Assembly: GCA_029821875.1 (NCBI GenBank)
Contig: JALGXW010000021.1
Location: 1-64,000 of the forward strand
Direction of reading: 5' to 3'
From: Candidatus Hebobacterum abditum
Lineage (GTDB): Bacteria > Armatimonadota > Hebobacteria > Hebobacterales > Hebobacteraceae
DNA length: 64,000 nucleotides
Notes under the pieces: generated by a model
Told to the model about the DNA's origin: nothing
What the model saw: only the letters and a program-made list of their open reading frames with translations
Database searches by the model: none
Made by a program: the position numbers and the translations under genes
Shown: in pieces, positions 31,969 to 41,490 of the stretch
Layout of the letters: each line of letters starts with the position of its first letter
How positions within the stretch are numbered: the stretch's first letter is position 1

Positions 31969-33492
31969 GTGAAGCAGAGCAGACGTGTTGACCCACAGGC
32001 GAACCTTCCGCTCGACCCCGCGAAGCGGCGGACACTGAGGAAGCTCGCGGCATCAGGGCTGTTCGCCGCCGGCGGGCAGCTCTCTCTGTCAGGGCTGACG
32101 GCCTGGGGCGACGCCCATCCTCGGCCGAGCGCAGGCAGTATGGCCAAACTGCGCGCCGCGTGCGCCGACGCCAACGTCGTGGTCTGTGTCGTGGATGCCG
32201 CCCGGGCCGACCACTTCGGATGCAACGGGTATCGACGCCAGACGACGCCAAACGCCGATCGTATGGCCGGGGAAGCGCTGGTGTTCGATAGCCACTTCTG
32301 CCAGGACACGCGTACGGCGGCTTCGACTGCCTCCCTCTTCACGGGCCAGTACCCTGACACTCATCTGGCCTACAAGCATCGGCCCATCGCGCAATCCGCC
32401 CCCACAATGGCGCGGAGATTCGGCGAGGCCGGCTTCCGGACGGCGCTGTTCAGCTCCAATGTGTGGGCATCGCCCATGGCCAACAAGGGCCTTCACTTCC
32501 GAGATGCACACACCACCGACGATGTCCGCGCAGTGATGAAGGGAGGTGAGAGGTGGCACTCGCCGGAGCCGCTTCTCCGCCTGCTTGAGCGCTGGCTGCA
32601 GGAGCAGAAAGGCGGCAGATTCCTCTGCTACGTCCATTTCATTCCCCCCCATATTCCCTATGTGGCTCCACGGAATATGCGGCGACTGTTCCAGCACAAG
32701 CAGCCTCCCGGCTACCAGAAGGAGAAGTACCGCCCTGGCGAGTTCCCTTTCCCCCTTGGGCGTGAGGCGGCCTATACGTGGCCGCCTCTGCCCGAGTGGA
32801 TCAACTCGTACGACGCCAACCTACGCTACGGAGATTGGGCGGTAGGTGAGGTCGAGCGCCTGCTTCGGGAGGCGGGCATCTACGAGAAGACGCTGCTCAT
32901 CGTGACTGCAGACCACGGCGAGGCATTTGGGGAGCACGGCTTCGTGTTTCACGACGGCTCCCCGTATGACGAAGTCGCTCACATCCCGCTACTCGTCAGA
33001 TTCCCACACGGCGATCGGATTGGGAGGGTGAATGCTCTCACGCAGTCCATTGATGTCCTGCCCACGTTGTGCGATCTGTTCCGGATCAACCAGCCCAAGA
33101 AGGGCGTTCAGGGCAAGTCTCTGCTGCCTCTGATGGCAGGCTCCAAGGAGAAGGTCCACGACTACGTCTTCACCCATTCCCATCACGACCGCGACAAGTA
33201 CATGGTCCGGGGCCTCGACTCCGCGCTGGTGTTGTATGGGCAGAACCAGTGGCGGGCCCTGTACGACCTGAAGAGCGACCCCGAGCAGGTGCGGAACATC
33301 ATAGGCAATGACGCCAAGAAGGCGGCGGAGCTCATGGCGGCGTTCCGGGCGTTTGCACAGGATCAACGTTGGGACATCATGTACTTCATCGACCCAACTG
33401 CGGAGTACGCTGAGCGGCCGCGGGACATACCGGGAAGGACCGTTCCGCCAGACACCGAGAGGCAGTTGAAGGCGCTTGGCTATCTGAAGTAG
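31969..33492 (+). CDS. Sulfatase-fold (alkaline phosphatase superfamily) hydrolase, Tat-type signal, Thr in place of formylglycine Cys
   Basis: A 507-residue exported enzyme. The N-terminus KRRTLRKLAASGLFAAGG looks like a Tat or lipoprotein-like export signal. Metal and core motifs are VVDAARADHFG, then TADHGEAFGEHGF in the second half. The sulfatase active site C-x-P-S-R-x-S-L-x-T-G reads TAASTASLFTG here. The residue that becomes formylglycine is Thr, and the Arg is Thr, so this is not a canonical sulfatase. Thr nucleophiles occur in phosphotransferases and phosphodiesterases of the same fold. The start is GTG at 31969 behind AAGGAGAGA. Confidence 0.83.
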   Translation: MKQSRRVDPQANLPLDPAKRRTLRKLAASGLFAAGGQLSLSGLTAWGDAHPRPSAGSMAKLRAACADANVVVCVVDAARADHFGCNGYRRQTTPNADRMAGEALVFDSHFCQDTRTAASTASLFTGQYPDTHLAYKHRPIAQSAPTMARRFGEAGFRTALFSSNVWASPMANKGLHFRDAHTTDDVRAVMKGGERWHSPEPLLRLLERWLQEQKGGRFLCYVHFIPPHIPYVAPRNMRRLFQHKQPPGYQKEKYRPGEFPFPLGREAAYTWPPLPEWINSYDANLRYGDWAVGEVERLLREAGIYEKTLLIVTADHGEAFGEHGFVFHDGSPYDEVAHIPLLVRFPHGDRIGRVNALTQSIDVLPTLCDLFRINQPKKGVQGKSLLPLMAGSKEKVHDYVFTHSHHDRDKYMVRGLDSALVLYGQNQWRALYDLKSDPEQVRNIIGNDAKKAAELMAAFRAFAQDQRWDIMYFIDPTAEYAERPRDIPGRTVPPDTERQLKALGYLK

Positions 33493-33500
33493 GGCCGCGC

Positions 33501-33689
33501 GTGTCCTGGGGCATCGCGCTGCGCGCCGCGTGGGAAGCAACGGGAGAGCAGAAGTACATCGACCGAGGGTACGATTTCTGGGAGCGGGTGGCCGTCTATC
33601 AGGACGAACACGACGGTGACTTCCCCCACCACTGGTCGTTCCAGGACGTATGCGACTCGCGCGCGTGCACGAATCTTGTAGGGAAGTGA
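33501..33689 (+). pseudogene. Possible fragment of an (alpha/alpha)6-type protein
   Basis: A 62-residue frame (IALRAAWEATGEQKYIDRGYDFWERVAVYQ) resembles one helical hairpin of alpha/alpha-barrel glycosidases or epimerases. It has no ribosome site, lies directly after the sulfatase-fold gene and ends before the tRNA, so it is probably a remnant. Confidence 0.35.
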
Positions 33690-33754
33690 CGGGGGCGCTT
33701 ACCTTACACGGTTCTCGCGAGGCCCTGGAGACACTCTCAGACACCCTCAAGCTG

Positions 33755-33845
33755 CGGAGGGGGCGGGATTCGAACCCGCGAGGGAGCTTTTGACCCCCTA
33801 CGCGATTTCCAGTCGCGCTCCTTAGGCCAGCTCGGACACCCCTCC
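33755..33845 (-). tRNA. tRNA-Ser (anticodon GGA)
   Basis: On the minus strand the acceptor stem is GGAGGGG / CCCCTCC with a G discriminator. The anticodon stem CGCGA/TCGCG carries the loop CTGGAAA, giving anticodon GGA. There is a long variable arm typical of class II serine tRNAs and a T arm GCGGGTTCGAATCCCGC. CCA is not encoded. Confidence 0.93.
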
Positions 33846-33942
33846 GGAAGGGCCGGTTCCCCGCCTCCGAGTATAGCTGCCTCCCCGCTCCCCGGTCAAG
33901 GCGGAAGCTTTCCTCAGAGGTTGCCAGGCACAGAAAGAAAGA

Positions 33943-33971
33943 GGAGCGCCCGCCACGGCGGCGGGCGCTCC
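33943..33971 (-). terminator. Strong hairpin terminator of the SLH protein gene
   Basis: GGAGCGCCCGCC and GGCGGGCGCTCC form a perfect 12-bp stem around a 5-base loop. On the minus strand it is followed by TCTTTCTTTCTGTG. It lies 57 bases after the SLH gene's stop. Confidence 0.75.
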
Positions 33972-34028
33972 AAGTCCAGGCGCCGATGACTCGTCGGTCA
34001 CTCAGCGCAGATGCTCAGTTGTCGGTCC

Positions 34029-36167
34029 CTAGTGCGGGTTGAACTCTATCGTACACTGGTCAATGTACATGTACGGCCAGGTACCACCGCAGAAGTGGAT
34101 CATCGCCTCGCCGCCCGAGACGAAGTTCGTCCAGTCGGTGACGGTCCAGGTCATCACCTCGTCATTGATCTCCGGCATATAGGCGAAGGCGCCGCCAACG
34201 GCGCCTTCCGCCGGCGTGTCCTGGATTTCGGCCGACGGGGAACCCGTCCCCGTGCCGTCGAAGTCCCACGGATCGGCGTAGTTGACCATGACCAGGCCCC
34301 AACTGAAGTTGACGTGGACACCGTCGATCCACCAGACCAGGTCAATGGGGCCTTCGAGCGGATCGTCGTTGTAGCCGCCCCATTCCCTGCACATGTTGAT
34401 ATTCGAGTAGCTGCACCAGTCGCACGGCATGTTATTCTGGCCCGTGCCGTCTTCTGGATCGAAGACGTGGAACTCGAGCCTGAGCACCATCTCGGTCGCG
34501 CCCACTGGAATCTCGAGACCCGTCCACTTAAGGGTGGCGCCAGTGGCGTTGCAGCAGTCGGCCCAGCCGGCATCCGACTGAGGCATGTTGCTCTGCTGCA
34601 GGACAAAGTAGGTGTCGTCCGAGTCCTTCATGGCGCTCCAGGTGCCGCCGATCTGGTTGGACCCGCCACGGCTGTCTGCGACCATGGCACTCCAGTCGGC
34701 ATCGCCGCTCGCATTCGGCGTGCGCGGCGAACCAGGAGGCGGCGGCGGCTCGAGCTGCTCGAACAGCACCGTGCGCCTGAGCTGGTAGGCAGCGCCAGTA
34801 GTCGTTTCAACCGTCGCCCACAGGAGCTTCATGCCCGGCGTCATCGTGGGGATGCCAACCGCGGCGGTGAGGTAGTCGCCCGTGAGGCCGGTCAGATCGC
34901 CCGGAGTGAAGCTCACCATGGCGCTATCTTCGACGGTCACCGTCGCCGGCGTAGAAGTCGGTGTGGCGTCGGCGCCGAAGTAGAACATGATGTCCCACGT
35001 GCCGCCGCCAGCCACAGCCAGTTCCGGACCCAGGTGGGCCGCGTCGAACTCGATGTAGGCATCGGTCGGGTCGACAGTAGCGGTCGACCAACCGTGGTAG
35101 CTCGGGAGCGGGTCCAAGGCCACTCGCGTCGTGCCAGGACCGCCCATCACCACCACGTCCGGCGGCGTCGGGCTGATGAACGCACGCATCGAGTAGACCG
35201 CCATCTGCCCACGGTCAACCCACGCGGTCGGCCGGTAAAAACCGTCCGCATAGCCCTGAACGATACCGGCGTTGACGCAGGCCTCGATCTCGTTAACAGC
35301 CCAGAAGGTAGTCGGAACGTCCGGGAAGATGTCCGCATCCGGGACGGCGTCAGGATCGTAGGTGAGATTCGCGGCGCGTGCCACGAAGACGGCCATCTGC
35401 CCACGGGTCACGCCCAGGTCCGGCTGGTAGCTGCCATCGCCGTACCCAAACACGATCGCGGCATCAACACAGGCCTCGATCGAGCTGAAGGCCCAATGGT
35501 CGGCCGGCACGTCCGGGAACGTCGGCTCCGCCGGCGACAGCCCCCCGATCAGCGCGGCGCGCTGCATGTACACCGCCATCGCATCGCGGTTGATCGTCAG
35601 AACGGGGCGATACAGCCCGTCCGCGAACCCTCGCACGATCTCCGGCACCCGGCCCGTACAGGCCTCGACCGCGCCCACAGCCCACTCACCAGCCGTGCCC
35701 GGCTGAGTGTCTGGGAAGCGGGTGATCAGCACATCGGCCTCGGCCAGGTCTGGGCCGAACCCGATTCCGGAGGACGCCATCGTCCAGTCGCACTCGAAGG
35801 TGCCGCTAATGGGCGGCGCCGTCACGGCGAACCCAAACGAATTCACGGCGCCCGAGGGGACATCTGCCACCAGGGCCACCGAGGTGAGGCCCCAGCGGTC
35901 CACGGCCGTCGCGGTCGGTGTAACTCCTTCCACGGAGAGCAACGTGTAGCTTCCGGTAACCCACGTGTCGACCCCGGTGTTCTCAGCGTCAACCGAGGCG
36001 TCGTACGTGCCGTCCCAGAGCATCCCATCGGGAAGGTCCGTCAGTCGGTTGGGCGGATCCTCATCGTCGAGGGCGACCTGCCACGCGTTCTGCGCAGCAG
36101 CCGCGCCAACCATTAGACCGACGCTGACAACCACTAACGCCAGCGTCAACAGATACTTCATACTCAT
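34029..36167 (-). CDS. Surface protein with internal SLH triplet and C-terminal beta domain
   Basis: About 712 residues. The start at 36167 is supported by AAGGAGG 7-8 bases upstream and by the signal peptide MSMKYLLTLALVVVSVGLMV that follows. A beta-sandwich of the kind seen between domains of surface proteins (about 25-155, SYTLLSVEGVTPTATAVDRW) precedes three SLH repeats (about 165-380, AVYMQRAALIGG, AVFVARAANL, AVYSMRAFIS). A second beta region is followed by a C-terminal domain (about 520-712) with Trp- and Asp-rich strands like carbohydrate-binding or jelly-roll folds. SLH repeats usually sit at an end; here they are internal. The protein is probably highly expressed, given the strong terminator, and could be an S-layer or surface-array protein. 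Confidence 0.85.
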   Translation of the reverse strand: MSMKYLLTLALVVVSVGLMVGAAAAQNAWQVALDDEDPPNRLTDLPDGMLWDGTYDASVDAENTGVDTWVTGSYTLLSVEGVTPTATAVDRWGLTSVALVADVPSGAVNSFGFAVTAPPISGTFECDWTMASSGIGFGPDLAEADVLITRFPDTQPGTAGEWAVGAVEACTGRVPEIVRGFADGLYRPVLTINRDAMAVYMQRAALIGGLSPAEPTFPDVPADHWAFSSIEACVDAAIVFGYGDGSYQPDLGVTRGQMAVFVARAANLTYDPDAVPDADIFPDVPTTFWAVNEIEACVNAGIVQGYADGFYRPTAWVDRGQMAVYSMRAFISPTPPDVVVMGGPGTTRVALDPLPSYHGWSTATVDPTDAYIEFDAAHLGPELAVAGGGTWDIMFYFGADATPTSTPATVTVEDSAMVSFTPGDLTGLTGDYLTAAVGIPTMTPGMKLLWATVETTTGAAYQLRRTVLFEQLEPPPPPGSPRTPNASGDADWSAMVADSRGGSNQIGGTWSAMKDSDDTYFVLQQSNMPQSDAGWADCCNATGATLKWTGLEIPVGATEMVLRLEFHVFDPEDGTGQNNMPCDWCSYSNINMCREWGGYNDDPLEGPIDLVWWIDGVHVNFSWGLVMVNYADPWDFDGTGTGSPSAEIQDTPAEGAVGGAFAYMPEINDEVMTWTVTDWTNFVSGGEAMIHFCGGTWPYMYIDQCTIEFNPH

Positions 36168-36836
36168 GCCTCGCCTCCTTGACAGGGTGGAAATCTGAAT
36201 CGAAATCGAAGTGGATGTTCTCATACCAGAGCGAGCTCCAGAGGCGAAGGAGCAGCGCCCGGTTTAAGCACTCTCAGGCTGTTCCCTAACCACCTCCTCT
36301 GCACACGGCGAGTTCGGCGCGCCCCTGCTCCGGCTGAGCCGGACAGTGGGCCTCGGCCCGACGGACCGAGAGGCCCTCGCGGCCGTGATCATGAAAGACG
36401 TATAAACGATAACAGCTCTCTCAGTGTCACGGCCGCCTGTTGATCCGCGCCAACCGGTCAGGGACGGCCACCACCACGCCTGTCAAGGCCTTTGTTGGCG
36501 GCTCGGGAGCGCTATCGCGCTCATGCGAATGAGAGCTACTCCAGTGAGTACGCCGCCGAGTTCCGCGCGGACCAATGTGGCACCGTGAAGTCTAGCACAT
36601 GGCCCCCACCGCGTCAAGAGGCGCCCTTTGTGGATTTCCGGGCTCACGCCGCCTCCGCCAGCTCTCCTGCCCGAGCCGTCCTGGAGCCGGAGAGCCGCAC
36701 TCTCGGCTTGTTTCGGCACAGGTCGAGTCCCGGACGGCAGGTTGGCGCCGCCCCTCAGCGAAGGCAGGTACAGGGAGGTAACGGCAAGCCGGGGCGGCCA
36801 GCCTGTGTGCCGTCGCGGGGGCTCGAGCGCAACCTG
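36168..36836. other. Leader and promoter region between SLH protein and HD-GYP genes
   Basis: The AAGGAGG site of the SLH gene is at 36175-36181. Most of the 669 bp has no supported gene. The frame continues upstream of the HD-GYP start to 36492, but that part has no helical or domain signal and is probably non-coding. Confidence 0.4.
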
Positions 36837-38270
36837 ATGAGGAGAATCTGGCACCATCGAAGCGCTGCACTCATCGGCATCCTCATAGGGTCGCTGCTCG
36901 CAGTCGTGACCTACCTGGCCGCTCTCACCGGCGGCACCGCGGGCAGCTTCATCCATTTCTACTACATCCCGATCGTCCTGGCGAGCTACTGGCTGGGGGA
37001 CCTCGGCGGGATCGTCACCTCGTGTGCGGCCGCCCTTCTCGCCGCCCTGCTTCCCCTCCGGGAGGGCGTCCGCCAGCCTACTGCGGACATCGTCATCCGC
37101 GGCACTCTCTTCTACTTCATCGGCCTCTTCACGGCCCGGCTCTTCGCTCAATTGCAGGAGCGTCGGGAGGACGCAACCAGCCTGCTGGAGGTGTCGCGCT
37201 CGGTCACCTCGTCGCTGCGCGTCACCGAGGTGCTGCGGATGATTACCGAAACGGCGGTGAAGATCACGGCTGCGAAGGCCTCTTCGATCCGCCTGCTCAA
37301 CCGGAAGCGAGACGAGCTGACGGCCGCGGCCAGCTACGGTCTCAGCCTCGATTACCTTGCCAAAGGGCCGGTCCGGCTGTCCGAGAGCCCCCTCGATCAG
37401 GAGGCGCTGTCCGGCCGCACGGTCGTCATTCTCGACGTCGCCAGAGACCCGCGCTTTCGGTATCGGGAGGAGGCGACGTCGGAGGGCCTGGTTTCCCTCC
37501 TCACACTGCCTCTGCGACGAGGCGAAGACATCTTCGGTGTGCTTCGCGTGTACTCCGGTTCGCGTCACCTATGGTCGCGGCGGGAGCGGCGCTTGCTGCA
37601 GGCGTTCGCCGATCAGGCCGCCATCGCGATCCACAATGCGCGGTTGCACGAGGACCTGCGCCGCAGCTACTGGGAGACCGTCAGCGCGCTGTCGCGCGCA
37701 ATCGAGGCCAAGGACCCGCATACGCTGGGGCATTCGGAGCGGGTCACGGACTACGCTCTCCAACTCGGCCGCGCGCTGGAGCTCAGCGCTGACAAGATGG
37801 AACTGCTGCGGTTCGCGGCGACGCTGCACGACGTCGGCAAGATAGGGCTCAGCGATCAGTCCCTGGCCCGGGTGGGACATCTCGACATGACCGACGAGGT
37901 GCTGGTGCGGATGCACCCTCTGATCGGGATCTCCATCCTCCAGCCGGTTGAGTTTCTCGCTCCCACCCTGGAGGGGGTGCGCTACCATCACGAGCGGTGG
38001 GATGGGAAAGGCTATCCCGAAGGGTCGGCCGGGGAGGACATTCCTCTGCTGGCCCGTGTTCTTGCGGTGGCCAACATGTACGACAACCTGCGAACCGGCT
38101 CCCCGGGTAGGGGCGGCCTGAGCGAACAGGAGGCGGCCCAGGCTCTCAGGCGGGCGACGGGGAGGGAACTCGACCCGGAGATGGTGCCTGTCTTTCTTCG
38201 CGCGTTGGGCCACGACACTGCTGCGCGTCTGGCGCCGAAGCCGGCCAAGGCCCCCCCGGGCGAGAGTTAG
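36837..38270 (+). CDS. Membrane HD-GYP phosphodiesterase with GAF domain
   Basis: About 477 residues from ATG at 36837. The N-terminal part (about 8-105) has four membrane helices, including LIGILIGSLLAVVTYLAALTG and FIHFYYIPIVLASYW, like the MASE-type sensor modules. A GAF domain (about 120-275) precedes an HD-GYP domain (about 285-460) with HSERV, LHDVGKIG and HHERWDGKGYPEG. These hydrolyse cyclic di-GMP to GMP. The HD and GYP motifs are intact; the later metal segment reads ANMYDNL. The gene converges on fmdB, sharing 4 bases. Confidence 0.88.
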   Translation: MRRIWHHRSAALIGILIGSLLAVVTYLAALTGGTAGSFIHFYYIPIVLASYWLGDLGGIVTSCAAALLAALLPLREGVRQPTADIVIRGTLFYFIGLFTARLFAQLQERREDATSLLEVSRSVTSSLRVTEVLRMITETAVKITAAKASSIRLLNRKRDELTAAASYGLSLDYLAKGPVRLSESPLDQEALSGRTVVILDVARDPRFRYREEATSEGLVSLLTLPLRRGEDIFGVLRVYSGSRHLWSRRERRLLQAFADQAAIAIHNARLHEDLRRSYWETVSALSRAIEAKDPHTLGHSERVTDYALQLGRALELSADKMELLRFAATLHDVGKIGLSDQSLARVGHLDMTDEVLVRMHPLIGISILQPVEFLAPTLEGVRYHHERWDGKGYPEGSAGEDIPLLARVLAVANMYDNLRTGSPGRGGLSEQEAAQALRRATGRELDPEMVPVFLRALGHDTAARLAPKPAKAPPGES

Positions 38271-38542
38271 GCGCTCGGCGAGTCCTTCTTTGCCTTCTCC
38301 TTGGCTGAGGCCGGTGTGGGCTTCGGCGTCTTCGTCTCTTCCTCGCCCGCCTGCTTCTCCTCAGGCTCCCGGTAGTCCGTGGTGTGGAACCCGGACCCCT
38401 TGAATATGATGCCGACCGGCCGGAAGACTTTGCGCGCCGACTCGCCGCACTGCGGACAGGGACAGACCGCCCGCTGCTTCACGTCTCGGTATTCCTCGAA
38501 GCGGCAACTGCAGTCGTCGCAGTAGTACTCGTAGACTGGCAT
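38267..38542 (-). CDS. FmdB-type zinc ribbon protein
   Basis: A 91-residue protein with the FmdB putative regulatory zinc ribbon: MPVYEYYCDDCSCRFE and CPCPQCGESARKVF (C-x2-C twice), then FKGSGFHTTDYRE. The C-terminal tail is rich in Lys, Glu and Pro (KTPKPTPASAKEKAKKD), a common disordered tail. The function is unknown. It follows the GHMP kinase gene with a 66-base gap on the same strand. Confidence 0.9.
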   Translation of the reverse strand: MPVYEYYCDDCSCRFEEYRDVKQRAVCPCPQCGESARKVFRPVGIIFKGSGFHTTDYREPEEKQAGEEETKTPKPTPASAKEKAKKDSPSA

Positions 38543-38608
38543 ACTTCACTCACCTCTTGCTCGTACAGCTCACACTCAGAATACCCGTGCCACGCCACGC
38601 ACCATGGC

Positions 38609-39616
38609 TCATACTTCGGTCACGGTCAGGCCTTGGCGTGCAATCTTGAACGGCATCACTGTGGCGCCAGCACGCTTCAGGGCCGCCTCGACGACATCCC
38701 GCGTGCCCTCCGCCACGACGGTGATCATGCACCCACCTCCGCCTGCGCCCATGATCTTCGAGGCGAGGCCGCCCGCTGTCCGTGCCGCCTCCACCATGTT
38801 CTCGATCTGCGGGGTCGTGACGCCCTCGGCCAGTTGCTTCCTGCACTCCCACTCTCTGCCGAGCAGGGCCGCGACGGCCTCGAGATCGAAGGCCCGCAGC
38901 GCCTCCCGCATCTCTACGGCAATCTCGCCGATGCTGCGCATGGCGGCCCGCGAGTTCGGCGCGTCCTCGACGAAGCGCTTCAGCATGGCCCAGTTGTTGG
39001 TGCCGGAGAAGTGCGACTCCCCCGTGAAGGTGAGCACGACCCGGTCCTCGAGAACCTGGAGCTTCTCCTCCTCGGCGACCAGGTTCTCCCTCTCCCAGCC
39101 ACCCACGCCGAAGTGCAGCGCGTTCACTCCGCCGTACAGCGCGGCCAGGTAGTCCTGCTTTCCGGTAGGTATCGCGATCACCTGAGCCTCGATATTGGCG
39201 CCGTATTCCACGAAGAGCGCCGGGTCGAGGTTGGTGCCGTTGATACGGTCGAGGGCGCCGCTCAGCGCAATCAGCAGCGAGGAGGAGGCGCCGACGCCTG
39301 ACCCATGGGGCACCGCGCTCTGGGTGACGACATTCACGCCCGTTTCGGGAGCGTAGAACTTGACGACCCGCGCCACCAGGTCGAGGTCCTGGTCCACCGG
39401 CAACTCCCCAACCGTCGGCGCCACCAGCTCCGCCTCCAGGTCCTCCGAGCGCAGATGGATTTCCCTATCTTCGCGGGTCTCGATCCGGACCGTGCTGAGC
39501 CAGTTGATGGCCGCGTTATCGGTTATCCCCCCCTCCAGGAACAGGTACAGCGGGTACAGGTCCAGCGTGCTGCCCGCGAAATCGATACGAGTCGGCGTCG
39601 TCGCCTCTACGATCAT
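38609..39616 (-). CDS. GHMP kinase (sugar kinase of the heptose/fucose type)
   Basis: About 335 residues from ATG at 39616, chosen because GGAGGAG lies 8 bases upstream. The GHMP motif PHGSGVGASSSLL (about 103-115) binds ATP. The N-terminal TPTRIDFAGSTLDL and the C-terminal GAGGGGCMI loop are also present. The closest pattern is D-glycero-D-manno-heptose 7-phosphate kinase, L-fucokinase-like or mannose kinase-like enzymes, which make activated sugars for surface polysaccharides. The exact substrate cannot be told. It is divergent from pdxS. Confidence 0.82.
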   Translation of the reverse strand: MIVEATTPTRIDFAGSTLDLYPLYLFLEGGITDNAAINWLSTVRIETREDREIHLRSEDLEAELVAPTVGELPVDQDLDLVARVVKFYAPETGVNVVTQSAVPHGSGVGASSSLLIALSGALDRINGTNLDPALFVEYGANIEAQVIAIPTGKQDYLAALYGGVNALHFGVGGWERENLVAEEEKLQVLEDRVVLTFTGESHFSGTNNWAMLKRFVEDAPNSRAAMRSIGEIAVEMREALRAFDLEAVAALLGREWECRKQLAEGVTTPQIENMVEAARTAGGLASKIMGAGGGGCMITVVAEGTRDVVEAALKRAGATVMPFKIARQGLTVTEV

Positions 39617-39878
39617 CCAGTCTCCTCCTCGCCCACAAGGCTGCCATCCCGCGTCGGACACACAAGCGCCTACGTCGCGACGGAGCCGGAGCGACGCTCA
39701 ACTCGTCGCCGGAAGCTGCAGTATAGCCGGCCAGGGAGTCCAGCGTCAACGGTACGGCGCACGTGCATGTGGGGCTTGCCAGGGCAGGCTGTGTCGTACA
39801 TAATAGTGTCGGGGAGCGGGGAAAGCACGTCGCGGCCCGAGCACCAGGCTCGGTCCGCGGGTAGTTTGGAGGACAGGA
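39617..39878. promoter_or_regulatory. Divergent region between GHMP kinase and pdxS
   Basis: The 262-bp region must hold promoters for both directions. Before pdxS there is a GGAGGACAGGA ribosome site ending 2-3 bases before the ATG. I see no clear operator. Confidence 0.4.
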
Positions 39879-40763
39879 ATGGCTGAGAAGTCCACCTGGC
39901 GCAATAAGGTCGGCTTGGCCGAGATGCTCAAGGGGGGCGTCATCATGGACGTCACCACGGCCGAGCAGGCGAAGATCGCGGAGGAGGCCGGCGGCGTCGC
40001 CGTCATGGCCCTCGAGCGCGTTCCCGCCGACATTCGCGCCCAGGGCGGCGTCGCCCGTATGGCGGATCCCGTGAAGATCAAGGAGATCATGGCCGCCGTC
40101 ACCATCCCGGTGATGGCGAAGTGCCGCATCGGGCACTTCGCAGAGGCCCAAGTGCTGGAGGCGCTCGGCGTCGACTTCGTCGACGAGAGCGAAGTACTGA
40201 CCCCGGCCGATGAGCAGTACCACGTGGACAAGCATCACTTCAAGGTTCCGTTCGTATGTGGATGCCGCAATCTGGGCGAGGCGCTGCGACGCATCGGAGA
40301 GGGCGCGGCGATGATCCGAACGAAGGGAGAGGCGGGCAGCGGCAACGTCGTGGAGGCGGTGCGGCACATGCGCCTGGTTCAGTCGGACCTCCGGCGCCTG
40401 ACGACTCTGCGGCCGGACGAGTTGATGGCGGCCGCCAAGGAGTTGGGCGCTCCCTATGAGCTCGTCTGCGAGGTGGCCCAGGCCGGCAAGCTTCCGGTGC
40501 CGAACTTCGCCGCGGGCGGCATCGCCACGCCGGCCGACGCGGCTCTGCTCATGCAGCTCGGCGCGGAGGCCGTGTTCGTGGGCTCGGGGATCTTCAAATC
40601 CAAGGATCCCTCGGCGCGGGCCCGCGCGATCGTCGAGGCCACCACGTACTACGATAAGCCCGAGGTGGTGGCCCGTGTGTCCGAGGGCATCGGCGAAGCC
40701 ATGGAGGGGCTGGACGTGGCCAAGCTCGACGAGAAAGAGCTCCTTCAGACCAGGGGCTGGTGA
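39879..40763 (+). CDS. pdxS: Pyridoxal 5'-phosphate synthase, synthase subunit PdxS
   Basis: A 294-residue enzyme that condenses ribose 5-phosphate, glyceraldehyde 3-phosphate and ammonia into pyridoxal 5'-phosphate. Diagnostic segments are [66 protein letters not shown] and [20 protein letters not shown]. Conserved catalytic lysines lie in MAKCRIGH and in RTKGEAGSG. The length is normal. It is followed by pdxT after 136 bases, and the two form the R5P-dependent pathway. Confidence 0.97.
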   Translation: MAEKSTWRNKVGLAEMLKGGVIMDVTTAEQAKIAEEAGGVAVMALERVPADIRAQGGVARMADPVKIKEIMAAVTIPVMAKCRIGHFAEAQVLEALGVDFVDESEVLTPADEQYHVDKHHFKVPFVCGCRNLGEALRRIGEGAAMIRTKGEAGSGNVVEAVRHMRLVQSDLRRLTTLRPDELMAAAKELGAPYELVCEVAQAGKLPVPNFAAGGIATPADAALLMQLGAEAVFVGSGIFKSKDPSARARAIVEATTYYDKPEVVARVSEGIGEAMEGLDVAKLDEKELLQTRGW

Positions 40764-40899
40764 GCGCGGCCGCCCACCGGGCCGCAGCCGCCCACAAGGT
40801 GAGACATCGCTCTGGCCGCTTCCTCCCCCAGGAGCGGCGGCGCTCCATAGATCGTGCAACCATCACAGCCGCTGAGGCGGGCAACTGACTGACCGACGC

Positions 40900-41484
40900 G
40901 TGCGGGAGCGAGACTTGGCATTCGGCGTGCTGGCGATTCAGGGAGATGTGCGTGAGCACCTCGAGGCGCTGCGCCGGACAGGCGTGGAGGCCGGAACCGT
41001 GCGGACGCCGGAAGAGGTCGCCGCCGTTCGGGGCCTCGTCATCCCTGGCGGGGAGAGCACCACTATCGGCAAGCTGGCGGCGCGCTACGGCCTGATGGAG
41101 CCGATACGGCGGCTGGTTCGGGAGGGGCGGCCCCTGATGGGTACGTGCGCCGGCATGATAGTGATGGCGAACACAATTGGCGCGGCCGCCAACGACCAGC
41201 CGGCGCTCGGCGTGATGGACATCGCCGTGGAGCGTAATGCGTTCGGACGGCAACTGGACAGCTTCGAGGTCGACCTCGAAGTGAAAGGGATCGAGGGCGG
41301 CCCCGTCAGGGCGGTCTTCATCCGTGCACCCGTCATGTCGGCTGTCGAAGATGGTGTCGAGGTCCTCGCCACCCACGAGGGCCGCATCGTGGCGGCCCGC
41401 CAGGGCAGCATGCTGGCACTGGCGTTTCATCCGGAACTCACTGACGACTCCCGCCTTCACGACTACTTCGTCAAGATGGGGTGA
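40900..41484 (+). CDS. pdxT: Pyridoxal 5'-phosphate synthase glutaminase subunit PdxT
   Basis: A 194-residue class I glutaminase. The catalytic Cys is in MGTCAGMIVMA, and the His-Glu pair is in LAFHPELTDD. The oxyanion motif VIPGGESTTIGKL is present. It supplies ammonia to PdxS through a tunnel between the subunits. The start is GTG at 40900, with 136 bases separating it from pdxS. Its end is 6 bases from mlaE. Confidence 0.96.
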   Translation: MRERDLAFGVLAIQGDVREHLEALRRTGVEAGTVRTPEEVAAVRGLVIPGGESTTIGKLAARYGLMEPIRRLVREGRPLMGTCAGMIVMANTIGAAANDQPALGVMDIAVERNAFGRQLDSFEVDLEVKGIEGGPVRAVFIRAPVMSAVEDGVEVLATHEGRIVAARQGSMLALAFHPELTDDSRLHDYFVKMG

Positions 41485-41490
41485 CCGCGC

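Noticed and set aside
33690..33900. tRNA-linked integration site
   Set aside because: The tRNA is followed by no integrase and I see no direct repeat of its 3' end nearby.
34011..36116. A 701-codon open frame on the plus strand opposite the SLH protein
   Set aside because: It is Arg/His/Val-rich with no motif, and mirrors a gene with a signal peptide, SLH repeats, ribosome site and terminator.
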